From the NCBI GenBank assembly GCA_002500925.1, contig DLTN01000116.1:42215-106214 (forward strand): 64,000 nt of DNA, read 5' to 3'. The notes beneath the pieces are model-generated. The model was not told the origin of the DNA and did no database searches. It saw only the letters and a program-made list of their open reading frames with translations. Source of the DNA: Gemmatimonadales bacterium UBA7835. Its GTDB lineage: Bacteria; Gemmatimonadota; Gemmatimonadetes; Longimicrobiales; Gaopeijiaceae. The position numbers were made by a program, and so were the translations under genes. This document shows, in pieces, positions 1-7,924 of this stretch; the stretch's first letter is position 1, and each line of letters begins with the position of its first letter.

Positions 1-35
1 AAAAAACAGCCTGATCGCTTAGCACTGATCCTCGG

Positions 36-767
36 TCATCGGGCAGAACCCCAGTGAATAGCGGCGATGCCCCCCGACAACAGATTCCATCCCACCTTGT
101 CGAAGCCGACCGATTCCATCAATGACCCAAGGCCCTCCGGACCGGGGAATTCGCCCACTGATTTCGGCAGATAGGTGTATGCCCAAGGGTGACCCGATAC
201 AATCCGACCGATGATAGGCAGGATATTGTGAAAGTAAAAAAGGTATCCCGCACGAACGATCGGGTTTGGTGGTGTGGTGAACTCAAGGACCACAAGCCGT
301 CGACCTGGCTTAAGAACCCTATGAAATTCAGCAAGTCCTCCCCCGAGATCGGAAAGGTTGCGCACGCCGAAGCCAACTGTGGCCCCGTCGAACACATCAT
401 CCTCGAATGGTAGGCCTAGCGAATCACCACAAACAGGCCGGACGACCGCATCGCCGATCTTCGAACTACCCTGCACCAGCATCGGATGGGCGAAGTCGGA
501 TGCTACAACCGCACCCTTGAAGTCTTCCTCAAAAGCAAGTTCCAGTGAGAGATCATAAGTTCCCGCACAGGCATCCAAGTATGTTCCCCCAGCAGCCGTT
601 TGCCATTGAAGGGCCTTCACCGCCTTTCGCCGCCACAAACGGTCGATATTGAGGCTTAATACATGGTTCAGCAGGTCATATCGAGGTGCAATCTCCGAAA
701 AAATCTGCTGGACCTGTTTTTCGCGCTCAACACCGGATCTTGGAGCGGCATCGGAAGTTGGTTTCAT
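36..767 (-). CDS. ubiE: UbiE/MenG-type quinone C-methyltransferase
   Basis: SAM-dependent C-methyltransferase of menaquinone/ubiquinone biosynthesis, 243 aa from an ATG at 767. An open frame continues upstream to 941, but those 58 residues have no family character, while the protein from MKPTSDAAP runs straight into the conserved IFSEIAPRYDLLNHVLSLN block. Family motifs are clear: LPFEDDVFDGATVGFGVRNL, LKPGRRLVVLEF, and the C-terminal YTYLPKSVGEFPGPEGL and LSGGIAAIHWG. SAM motif I reads LDACAGTYDLSLELA, where most relatives have a glycine at the Y. No good ribosome binding site was seen. The gene stands alone and is divergent from the small membrane protein at 971. In a respiring non-proteobacterium the product would more likely be menaquinone, which is inference. 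Confidence 0.9.
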   Translation of the reverse strand: MKPTSDAAPRSGVEREKQVQQIFSEIAPRYDLLNHVLSLNIDRLWRRKAVKALQWQTAAGGTYLDACAGTYDLSLELAFEEDFKGAVVASDFAHPMLVQGSSKIGDAVVRPVCGDSLGLPFEDDVFDGATVGFGVRNLSDLGGGLAEFHRVLKPGRRLVVLEFTTPPNPIVRAGYLFYFHNILPIIGRIVSGHPWAYTYLPKSVGEFPGPEGLGSLMESVGFDKVGWNLLSGGIAAIHWGSAR

Positions 768-970
768 GACGGGTTTCGCTCGCCCGCGTGGCTTAATGGG
801 TGCGGAAGTACCGACGTATACAAGGGGATCAAAGCTAACGCGAAGCGGCAAACACTCCCAACGCCCTTGTGAACGCTTATCAAATGAGTGTTTTTCCTGC
901 TTGCAACATGCATGACCAGAGACTCCCATTGTCCCGCCCATCGAAATATTGGTAGTAAAGTGACTCTAAT

Positions 971-1195
971 ATGATTCGATCATTACTCTCCCTCTTCACC
1001 ATAGGACTGGTGACCATTCTAGGGTTAAGCTTGGTCCTGAGCGTGGTGGGGACCGCGATCGGACTCGCATCCTTCCTGCTCTTCAAGGCGGCACCGGTCC
1101 TTTTCGTTGGATGGATCGTCGTAAAAGCTTTGGAAAAGCTTCGCGGACGTTCGGTCCTTTCGGATGCAGATCAAAGCTGGCTTGAAGGTGACTGA
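971..1195 (+). CDS. small two-helix membrane protein
   Basis: A 74-residue protein of unknown function. It starts MIRSLLSLFTIGLV and has two hydrophobic segments (about residues 5-30 and 33-52), then a short charged tail (EKLRGRSVLSDADQSWLEGD). It is divergent from ubiE and convergent with the Mrp gene, so it is probably a single-gene transcript; a hairpin overlaps its stop codon. I do not recognise the family. The reading frame has the membrane composition of a real small protein, and the overlapping opposite frames do not. Confidence 0.6.
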   Translation: MIRSLLSLFTIGLVTILGLSLVLSVVGTAIGLASFLLFKAAPVLFVGWIVVKALEKLRGRSVLSDADQSWLEGD

Positions 1196-1226
1196 GCGCC
1201 AACGCGAAATTCGGCGCTGAGGTTTT
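1195..1226 (+). terminator. possible intrinsic terminator after small membrane protein
   Basis: AGCGCC (1195-1200) pairs with GGCGCT (1213-1218) across a 12-base loop and is followed by GAGGTTTT. It lies directly at the stop codon of the 971-1195 gene. The loop is long and the T tract only four bases, so it is a modest candidate. Confidence 0.4.
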
Positions 1227-1291
1227 AAGACGGCTAGTCCTTGGCTCAAAGTCGTTGTTCTATGTCCTGACTGACGCTCGACATGCAGCGG

Positions 1292-2380
1292 TCACACCGG
1301 ACCAGCTAGCTGCTTTTCAACTGCATCCTTAACTGCATCCAACGCTTTCGCAGCCTCTGATTCCGATGCCGAAACAACCGTCGGAGCGCCGGCATCTCCA
1401 GCTTGAGCAACAGCCGCATCAAGTGGGACTCGACCTAGAAAGGGCAACCCCATTTCTTGAGCCAGGGCTTCCCCTCCGCCACTCCCAAAGACATCCCCGC
1501 TCATATTTTCAACAATCCCAAGCACACGGGTGTTCACCCGCTCGAACATCTTAATTCCGCGACGCACATCTCCCGTCGCAACCTGCTGCGGCGTGGTGAC
1601 CATCACGGCCCCGTCGAGATCGATGGTCTGAACTAAGGAAAGTTGCGCATCGCCAGTACCCGGGGGCATGTCGACAATCATGATATCGAGAGACCCCCAG
1701 TCCACCTGTTCAAGAAACTGCTTGAGGATCCCGCTTATTAGCGGCCCTCGCATGATCGCCGGCTGATCTTCCTCGAGTAAAAAGCCTAGGCTCATCAAAC
1801 GCACGCCATGCGCCTCAATCGGATCAATCATCTCTTGGCCCTTCTCACCCGTCACGCTTGGGCGGCGATTGACTCCGAACATCAGCGGGATATTTGGCCC
1901 GTAGATATCCGCATCTACCAACCCCACTCTGTGTCCAGCCTTTGCAAAGACTGCTGCTAGGTTAGCCGCCACCATCGACTTCCCCACTCCCCCCTTGCCC
2001 GAACTCACTGCAATGACCTGAGAAACCTGCGACAACAAACCCGGCTTCGGTGTCGGTGCCGGCACTGATCCCGGCTTCAATCCACCGCCACCACTTTCTT
2101 GTCCTCCAGAGGCCATCTGCGGCAGCTGCACGTTTATCTTTACGTCAGACACACCTTCTAGCGCCTCCACGGTCAAACGAGCCTGCTTTAGCAGATCGCT
2201 GGCGTCCTCCGACCCTAGCTGAAATTGAAAGCGGACGGAACCTGATTCGTCAGCCTCGAGGTTCTGAACGACACCAGCGGCGACGAGGTCACGACCCGAA
2301 CCGGGATGCTTCACGGCCGCTAGAGCGGACATTACGGAGCGACGAAGGTCTTCGGAATTCATTGATGATCCGGAGCCCAT
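1292..2380 (-). CDS. mrp: Mrp/ApbC-family P-loop ATPase without cysteines
   Basis: Mrp/NBP35-type ATPase, normally a scaffold or carrier for Fe-S cluster assembly. 362 aa from 2380; an ATG six codons in (2362, MNSEDLRRSV) is an equally possible start. Residues about 9-85 are a MIP18/DUF59 domain, followed by a Gly/Pro-rich linker. The ATPase domain has the deviant Walker A GKGGVGKS near residues 128-135, DADIYGPNIPLMFG, and MPPGTGDAQL. The usual C-terminal region after ENMS, which in many Mrp proteins carries a CxxC for the bridging cluster, is shortened here to ENMSGDVFGSGGGEALA, and the whole protein has no cysteine. Similar cysteine-less Mrp proteins are known in some other lineages, so ATPase function may persist with a different cargo mode. 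Convergent with the 971 gene. Confidence 0.9.
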   Translation of the reverse strand: MGSGSSMNSEDLRRSVMSALAAVKHPGSGRDLVAAGVVQNLEADESGSVRFQFQLGSEDASDLLKQARLTVEALEGVSDVKINVQLPQMASGGQESGGGGLKPGSVPAPTPKPGLLSQVSQVIAVSSGKGGVGKSMVAANLAAVFAKAGHRVGLVDADIYGPNIPLMFGVNRRPSVTGEKGQEMIDPIEAHGVRLMSLGFLLEEDQPAIMRGPLISGILKQFLEQVDWGSLDIMIVDMPPGTGDAQLSLVQTIDLDGAVMVTTPQQVATGDVRRGIKMFERVNTRVLGIVENMSGDVFGSGGGEALAQEMGLPFLGRVPLDAAVAQAGDAGAPTVVSASESEAAKALDAVKDAVEKQLAGPV

Positions 2381-2616
2381 AGCTCCATTGACGAAAGCGA
2401 TTTCAGTGGATGACGAGCAGGAAAAACTCGGCGCGCAAATTTACCCAATAACCAACAAGAAGTTCAACGCAGGTATTCCTTGCTCCTCTGAGGGTACGAC
2501 TTAGGCGACGGACCGTTGCGCCTCAGTCATGGGAGCCTGAGATTGAAGACTCGTGATCTTTTGGCTCGCGCTAAACGCTCACTGAAGTCATTCGTCACCT
2601 GCCCCCGCCTAGCTTG

Positions 2617-4245
2617 ATGAACGGTATCCCCTCCACACCGTCTCCTGTCAATGAACCTATTTTCTCATACGCACCCGGAAGCCCCGAGCGTGCTGAGCTC
2701 CGGTCAGAGCTAACCCGCCAGACAGAGCAGGTAATCGATATCCCTCTGATCATTGGGGGCCAAGAGGTTCGGACTGGAAACACGATCGATGTAGTCATGC
2801 CGCACAACCATGGGCATGTCCTAGCGAAAGCCCACATGGCCGGTCCGAAAGAAGTCCGCCATGCTATCGAAGAAGCCAACAAGGTACATCGTGAGTGGTC
2901 GATGATGAGTTGGGAGGACCGAGTCGCCGTCTTCCTGAAGGTTGCCGATCTACTCGCCGGGCCTCGCCGAGCCAAACTGAACGCCGCCACCATGCTCGGC
3001 CAGAGCAAGAATGCTTACCAAGCGGAAATCGACGCCGCGTGTGAAATCATCGACTTCTTTCGCTTCGGAGCTCACTTCGCCGAGATCATCTACGGGGAAC
3101 AGCCGATCTCAGATCCCGGCATCTGGAATAGGGCCGAATACAGAGCGCTCGAAGGCTTCGTCTATGCGGTGAGTCCTTTCAACTTCACAGCGATTGGGGC
3201 CAACCTGCCTGGAGCTCCAGCAATGATGGGCAACGTCTCGGTCTGGAAGCCATCGCACGGCGCACTCTTGTCGAATTACTACCTGATGGAACTCTTTGAC
3301 GAGGCGGGGCTTCCACCAGGTGTAATTAACTTCGTACCCGGTGACCCGGTGGAGGTCACCAAAGTTGTGATGGACGATCAAACCTTTGCGGGCCTTCACT
3401 TCACGGGATCCACTGATGTTTTCCGTAGCTTCTGGAAGACCATTGGTAACAACATCAGTACGTACCGCTCGTACCCTCGCATCGTGGGTGAAACTGGCGG
3501 CAAGGACTTCATAGCAGTCCACCCATCAGCAGATTTGGCAGCAGTGAAAACCGCAATCGTTCGAGGCGCCTTCGAATACCAGGGACAAAAATGCAGCGCT
3601 GCCTCTCGAGCCTATATCCCTGAGAGCATGTGGGACGCACTGAAGGATCCGCTTATCGCGGAAACCGCATCTCTGAAAATGGGGGACGTTCAGGATTTCT
3701 CTAATTTTCTCAACGCAGTCATAGACAGAAAAGCTTATGATAAGATCAAGCGTTACATCGATGATGCAGAGGCGTCCGCGGACGCTGAAGTGATCGTCGG
3801 GGGACACTGTGACGCGTCCACAGGATACTTCATTAGTCCTACGATTATCGTCGCGAGAGATCCGAACTACGTGACGATGTGCGATGAGATCTTCGGACCG
3901 GTAATAACGTTATACATCTACCCGGACGAAGAGTGGGAAAAGACACTGGAGTTAGTGGACTCTACCTCACAGTATGCGCTTACGGGGGCGATTTTCGCCA
4001 AAGATCGTCGAGTTATCCGTCACGCAACCAACGCTCTCTGCCACTCAGCGGGCAATTTCTACATCAATGACAAGCCAACCGGTGCAGTTGTGGGCCAGCA
4101 ACCTTTTGGAGGTTCGCGTGGTTCCGGAACTAACGATAAGCCAGGTTCGATGTTTAACCTTCTTCGGTGGGTCAGTTCTCGATCAATTAAGGAAAACTTC
4201 GTTCCCGCTACTGAATATCCTTATCCTTTCCTCTCCGACGACTGA
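2617..4245 (+). CDS. pruA: L-glutamate gamma-semialdehyde (P5C) dehydrogenase
   Basis: NAD-dependent aldehyde dehydrogenase that oxidises glutamate semialdehyde/pyrroline-5-carboxylate to glutamate, the second step of proline catabolism. 542 aa from the ATG at 2617; a TTG one codon earlier is possible. The N-terminus NEPIFSYAPGSPER is typical of the ALDH4 (single-function P5CDH) group rather than PutA. Visible motifs are FTGSTDVFRSFW, the glutamate region IVGETGGKDFIA, the catalytic cysteine in FEYQGQKCSAASRA, and the C-terminal PFGGSRGSGTNDKPGS. There is no adjacent proline dehydrogenase, so the partner gene must be elsewhere. It is flanked by a 236-base divergent spacer and is convergent with the PLP enzyme. 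Confidence 0.93.
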   Translation: MNGIPSTPSPVNEPIFSYAPGSPERAELRSELTRQTEQVIDIPLIIGGQEVRTGNTIDVVMPHNHGHVLAKAHMAGPKEVRHAIEEANKVHREWSMMSWEDRVAVFLKVADLLAGPRRAKLNAATMLGQSKNAYQAEIDAACEIIDFFRFGAHFAEIIYGEQPISDPGIWNRAEYRALEGFVYAVSPFNFTAIGANLPGAPAMMGNVSVWKPSHGALLSNYYLMELFDEAGLPPGVINFVPGDPVEVTKVVMDDQTFAGLHFTGSTDVFRSFWKTIGNNISTYRSYPRIVGETGGKDFIAVHPSADLAAVKTAIVRGAFEYQGQKCSAASRAYIPESMWDALKDPLIAETASLKMGDVQDFSNFLNAVIDRKAYDKIKRYIDDAEASADAEVIVGGHCDASTGYFISPTIIVARDPNYVTMCDEIFGPVITLYIYPDEEWEKTLELVDSTSQYALTGAIFAKDRRVIRHATNALCHSAGNFYINDKPTGAVVGQQPFGGSRGSGTNDKPGSMFNLLRWVSSRSIKENFVPATEYPYPFLSDD

Positions 4246-4328
4246 ACCAGTAAGCAAAGGGTGGTGTTCTTTGCACAATGGATAGCTGCTTAGGTTTCTC
4301 ATCGGGCAAACATCAATGGCTTAGCCAA

Positions 4329-5486
4329 TCAGCCAGAAAGTGCCTGCTCAAAATCTGCGATGAGGTCCTCTGCGGCCTCTATTCCAATACTTAAACGCAC
4401 GAAACCGTCCGGAATTCCCTGAGCCCTCCTCAGATCCGGCGTGAGACCGGCATGCGAGGTGTAGCGAGGCTGGGATACGAGGGTCTCTACACCACCAAGG
4501 CTTGGAGCGCACATCCCAAGCTTCAGGTGCTCCATGAAGTCATCAGCAGCTTCCCCACCACCTTTCAGCACTATGCTGACCATGCCGCCGAAGCCATTCA
4601 TAATTTCCTGAGCTAACTCGTGGTCTGGATGCGATTCAAGACCCGGATAGAGCACGCGCTCGACTTCCGATCTCGACTCGAAAAACCGTGCTACAGCCAT
4701 TGCGTTTTCGTTGTGGCGCTTCAGTCGAACGTCCAGCGTTTTAATTCCTCTATCCAGAAGCCAAGCGGCATGTGGGTCTAGCGAAGGGCCATATAGGCGA
4801 GACATTTTCGTCACCTCTTCGATCACTTCAGATGGACCAGTGACCACTCCTGCGATGAGATCAGAATGTCCTCCTAGGTACTTAGTGGCGCTCTGAACTA
4901 CCACATCAATACCCACATTAGCTGCCCGGAAGTTGACCGGCGAAGAGAACGTCGCATCGCACACCACGTGGATACCTTTTTCCTTAGCCATTGCAATGAT
5001 TGGCCTTGGATCAATAATTCGAAGGGTAGGATTGACCGGAATCTCTATGTAGAGCAAACGTGTCTCGGGAAGCAGTGCCTTTTCCCACTCTCCCATATCT
5101 GGATCCACAAACGTTGTCGCGATGCCTCTTCTAGGAAGCTCCTGACCAAGTAGCGCATGTGTTGCTCCATACAGTCCCGATGCCGCAACGATGTGATCTC
5201 CAGCCTTGGTCAAGGCGAGTAGTGTCATAGCGACAGCAGCCATACCGCTACCAAGCGCAACGCCCGCCTCCGTACCCTCTATCGCCGCCACTTTCGCACC
5301 GACCAGAAGTTGATTCGGGTTGTTACCAAAACGAGAATAGAGGAGTTCGCCATCGTCCGGAGTCGCCCAATGGAACGTGGAACTCTGCACGATTGGCGGG
5401 ACCACTGGTGCACCAGACACTCGGTCTTCGTGACCGCCGTGGACACTGGTCGTTGCTAAGTGGGCTTCTCTTTTCTGCTTCGCCAT
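4329..5486 (-). CDS. Cys/Met-metabolism PLP enzyme (cystathionine gamma-synthase/lyase-like)
   Basis: PLP-dependent trans-sulfuration enzyme of the MetB/MetC/MGL family, 385 aa, usual length. The Schiff-base lysine lies in QSATKYLGGHSDLIAG; the PLP-phosphate region GSGMAAVAMTLLAL and the YSRFGNNPN segment are present. The C-terminal half holds VETLVSQPRYTSHAGLTPDLR, the substrate-recognition segment of gamma-synthases, lyases and methionine gamma-lyases. Sequence alone does not decide between cystathionine gamma-synthase, gamma-lyase and methionine gamma-lyase. It starts 19 bases after the stop of the STAS-like gene at 5506 and may be the last gene of the lepA transcript. Confidence 0.88.
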   Translation of the reverse strand: MAKQKREAHLATTSVHGGHEDRVSGAPVVPPIVQSSTFHWATPDDGELLYSRFGNNPNQLLVGAKVAAIEGTEAGVALGSGMAAVAMTLLALTKAGDHIVAASGLYGATHALLGQELPRRGIATTFVDPDMGEWEKALLPETRLLYIEIPVNPTLRIIDPRPIIAMAKEKGIHVVCDATFSSPVNFRAANVGIDVVVQSATKYLGGHSDLIAGVVTGPSEVIEEVTKMSRLYGPSLDPHAAWLLDRGIKTLDVRLKRHNENAMAVARFFESRSEVERVLYPGLESHPDHELAQEIMNGFGGMVSIVLKGGGEAADDFMEHLKLGMCAPSLGGVETLVSQPRYTSHAGLTPDLRRAQGIPDGFVRLSIGIEAAEDLIADFEQALSG

Positions 5487-5505
5487 GGCTCCAGTTCGTT
5501 CGAGT

Positions 5506-6087
5506 CTACATCAAATGCGCTACTAGTTGACTTAACGCATGAAAACTTCCGGATTTAGAGCTTCGAAATACTAGACCACGCTCAACAAGAGACTCGAGTG
5601 CCATAACCCCGCTTCTATCCGGTGCGATTTGATCCACCGCATCTGCGTTAATCGCCCTTTTCGCCTCCAGTCGATCCCATACCTGTCGCTCTTGGTCTGA
5701 GAACGTCCCGACGAGTGTGAATTGGCTCGGTGCCGTCTCCACTACCGCTGCCAACTTCTGGCGCTGCAGAACCCCCTCTACCTGTAAAAGATGAGGTTCG
5801 CGAACTCCTCTGAATACGAAGAGGGCGTCCTGTCTTTCGTCTGCCAAGTATTGCTTAAGTAGCTTGGCGACTACTTCGTCCGCGCACGAGTAGTCAATGA
5901 TTCCTACTTCTGAAAAGTCAATCAGAGAGACTGAGAGTGTTCCTGCGCCCCGCAACTGGGTCTCAATCGCCATTCGCACTGCACGCCCCGTTGGACGAGT
6001 GATAAGACTTGAATGCAGAGATGTAACACTCCTCTGAAGCACCTCACCGACATCAATGGCAATCGGATCCGGAGCGTCAGCCGTCAC
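5506..6087 (-). CDS. STAS-like (DUF4325-type) protein with C-terminal winged helix
   Basis: 193 aa from a GTG at 6087 that overlaps the stop codon of the upstream gene as GTGA. The frame stays open to an ATG at 6231, but those 48 residues lie wholly inside the STAS-GHKL gene and look non-coding. Residues about 30-115 look like a STAS-like fold: TGRAVRMAIETQL, then VSLIDFSEVGIIDYSCADEV, the pattern of DUF4325 proteins. The C-terminal third (FSDQERQVWDRLEAKRAINA to SGSFHALSQLV) looks like a winged helix. The serine in IDYSCADE could be a phosphorylation site, by analogy with anti-anti-sigma factors. The coupling suggests that it is the partner of the kinase encoded just upstream; targets are unknown. 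Confidence 0.7.
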   Translation of the reverse strand: MTADAPDPIAIDVGEVLQRSVTSLHSSLITRPTGRAVRMAIETQLRGAGTLSVSLIDFSEVGIIDYSCADEVVAKLLKQYLADERQDALFVFRGVREPHLLQVEGVLQRQKLAAVVETAPSQFTLVGTFSDQERQVWDRLEAKRAINADAVDQIAPDRSGVMALESLVERGLVFRSSKSGSFHALSQLVAHLM

Positions 6088-6971
6088 GGCCCGACTACTG
6101 CTGGTAGAGTTATACTGATCTGCGTACCCGGGAGAGGTGCCATCCCATCCACCATAGGTAGAGAATCGTCCCACTCCGGGACCTGGGATATCCGCGCTGT
6201 GCCGCTCCTTGCGCTGATAAGACCGCTCCACTTCCTCACCTGTTTGCGAATCTGCTGTAAGCCCTGGCCACGACCAGGGTCGGCAAAACGCGTAAGTCCT
6301 TGTAAGAATGCGGCTTCTAACGCTGTGGAGTCACTCCACCTATCACCGTAGCGCGCAGAGTGCTCGTCCGACAACGATCCCTTGAAACCTCGACCACGGT
6401 CCATCACCGAGATTACGATCACGAAACGACCGAGCCTCTTCGCCCAGTTGTAGGCCTGTGCAGCTACCCACCCCGGACCGTCAGCGTGCTCTATAATGTT
6501 CTGGCAAACCTCAGAGAGCATGACCGAGAACGGAATCACACTGGAACTAGGGTAGCCCAGCTTTGATGTGAGCATTGCACTGGCTCTACCCTGAACCTGA
6601 TCCACGATCTCATGAACATCATGATTGGTGTTGATAGCTGTGATCTCTAGTAAAACGTCCGATGCTCGCGATACTGCCCCGCTGGTATCCTCTTCACACT
6701 CGAATACTTTCTGCGCGTGGGAGTAGAACCCCATGCGACCCAAGTACCCTTGTACATCAGCATTGTCGGGCAATTCTATCCGTGGACGCATGCCCAACGT
6801 TTCTCCTGCTACCGAGCCAGCCAACAGAAGACCAACCATACCGTTGGGATCGACCCACCGAAGATGGCGAGCATCGAATAGGACACGCTCACCCTTGAAT
6901 TGGACCACCTCGTCCAAAAATTCGTCGATCGAAGATTGGTCCATTGACCCGGGAACAGCTATGACGTTCAG
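6084..6971 (-). CDS. STAS domain fused to GHKL (anti-sigma kinase-like) ATPase
   Basis: About 295 aa. The N-terminal ~95 residues are a STAS fold (LNVIAVPGSMDQ, then VLFDARHLRWVDPNGM). The serine normally phosphorylated in the DSSG turn is replaced by DPNG. A GHKL/HATPase domain related to RsbW/SpoIIAB follows, with N-box SEVCQNIIEHA, G1 box DRGRGF and G2 box GRGQGLQQIRKQ. The first ATG is at 6944, but the STAS first strand lies upstream of it. The in-frame CTG at 6971 sits 6 bases after a good GAGGT at 6978-6982, so I take CTG as the start. The stop overlaps the next gene's GTG. Likely a switch kinase binding or phosphorylating a STAS partner, probably the adjacent STAS-like protein (inference). 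Confidence 0.75.
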   Translation of the reverse strand: MNVIAVPGSMDQSSIDEFLDEVVQFKGERVLFDARHLRWVDPNGMVGLLLAGSVAGETLGMRPRIELPDNADVQGYLGRMGFYSHAQKVFECEEDTSGAVSRASDVLLEITAINTNHDVHEIVDQVQGRASAMLTSKLGYPSSSVIPFSVMLSEVCQNIIEHADGPGWVAAQAYNWAKRLGRFVIVISVMDRGRGFKGSLSDEHSARYGDRWSDSTALEAAFLQGLTRFADPGRGQGLQQIRKQVRKWSGLISARSGTARISQVPEWDDSLPMVDGMAPLPGTQISITLPAVVGP

Positions 6972-6977
6972 AGTTTT

Positions 6978-6982
6978 ACCTC
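6978..6982 (-). promoter_or_regulatory. ribosome binding site supporting a CTG start
   Basis: On the minus strand GAGGT lies six bases before CTG AAC GTC ATA, just after the stop codon of the PfkB gene. No comparable site precedes the ATG at 6944. This decides the start of the STAS-GHKL gene. Confidence 0.5.
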
Positions 6983-6985
6983 GGT

Positions 6986-7924
6986 TTATAAATTTATGAA
7001 TGAATCACCCAAAATATCGCGTGAAGCGTCAGCCAAGCGATTGGTGAGTCCCTCGATCCCCTTGTGATCCACACTTTCCGCAGCAACCCGGTTGGCGACA
7101 TGCGCAGAAGCGACCGGAGTCATTCCGGCTAAAAGTCGTCCACACATGACAGCACCCCACACGTCGCCACATCCCGTCGGATCCCCAAGTTTACGCTTCA
7201 CAGTAACCTCCTCAACGAAGGTTCGCCCGTTTACTCGATACGCCACGATCACTCCACCGGAACCAAAAGTCACCGACGCAACCCTCGGGCCGGCCGCGAG
7301 AAGATCCTTAAAACCTCTCGGTCCATCGGGAGTTTCGGTTAAGAGCCCATACTCATCTTTATTCATCTGGACGACATCGAAGCAACTTAGCCACGACCTC
7401 CACTCATGAAGTGGCCTAGGCGTCCGTTTTCCACCGAGCCCCGTATGGAGAAAAAGGGAGTGCAGATCTGCATATATCATTCCAGATGAGCGACTGCGGT
7501 ACTCTCGCATCCCATCAAGATCAAGTTCGTGACCGGAGACAAAGTTCACGAGAGTAGCGTCACAACCCTCTAGTGCTTGCAATAGCTCATCCGCTCTCCA
7601 TCCAGAGACTCCACCCAACAATGTTTCTGTCCGAGTCTCTGAGTCCTTGTAAGCGATCTCCACCCGATTGTTCAGCTCTTGAACTTTCACAAGGCGGGCG
7701 TCGCACCTGGGGATATCTGAGAACAGACGCCGGACATCATGGATTACATCTTTCCCAACTCGGGATGCAACTCGAACACCCCAGTTGCTCGGCAATGTTG
7801 CAACAGCACCGGCAACAGCATACCCCACTCCACCCCAACCCACGAAAGGATCTCTTCCCACTGGAATGATTCTATCGAAGACCATCGTTCCCACGATCCC
7901 TAGAGTGCAAAGACCCTTTGTCAC
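6986..7924 (-). CDS. PfkB-family carbohydrate/nucleoside kinase
   Basis: 312 aa from a GTG at 7924 that overlaps the ROK-kinase stop as GTGA. The earlier open frame back to 8005 lies inside the ROK gene and is rejected. The protein starts VTKGLCTLGIVGTMVFDRI, then a Gly-rich sugar-binding turn (GWGGVGYAVAGA), and the C-terminal PfkB signature with the catalytic aspartate, DPTGCGDVWGAVMCG. These are the features of ribokinase/adenosine-kinase-like enzymes; the substrate cannot be read from sequence. It is sandwiched between a second sugar kinase and the STAS/GHKL pair, so the transcript may tie sugar phosphorylation to regulation. Confidence 0.82.
   Translation of the reverse strand: MTKGLCTLGIVGTMVFDRIIPVGRDPFVGWGGVGYAVAGAVATLPSNWGVRVASRVGKDVIHDVRRLFSDIPRCDARLVKVQELNNRVEIAYKDSETRTETLLGGVSGWRADELLQALEGCDATLVNFVSGHELDLDGMREYRSRSSGMIYADLHSLFLHTGLGGKRTPRPLHEWRSWLSCFDVVQMNKDEYGLLTETPDGPRGFKDLLAAGPRVASVTFGSGGVIVAYRVNGRTFVEEVTVKRKLGDPTGCGDVWGAVMCGRLLAGMTPVASAHVANRVAAESVDHKGIEGLTNRLADASRDILGDSFINL

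Noticed and set aside
4254..4274. GCAAAG/CTTTGC hairpin after the P5C dehydrogenase gene
   Set aside because: Six weak pairs and no T tract; not enough for a terminator call.
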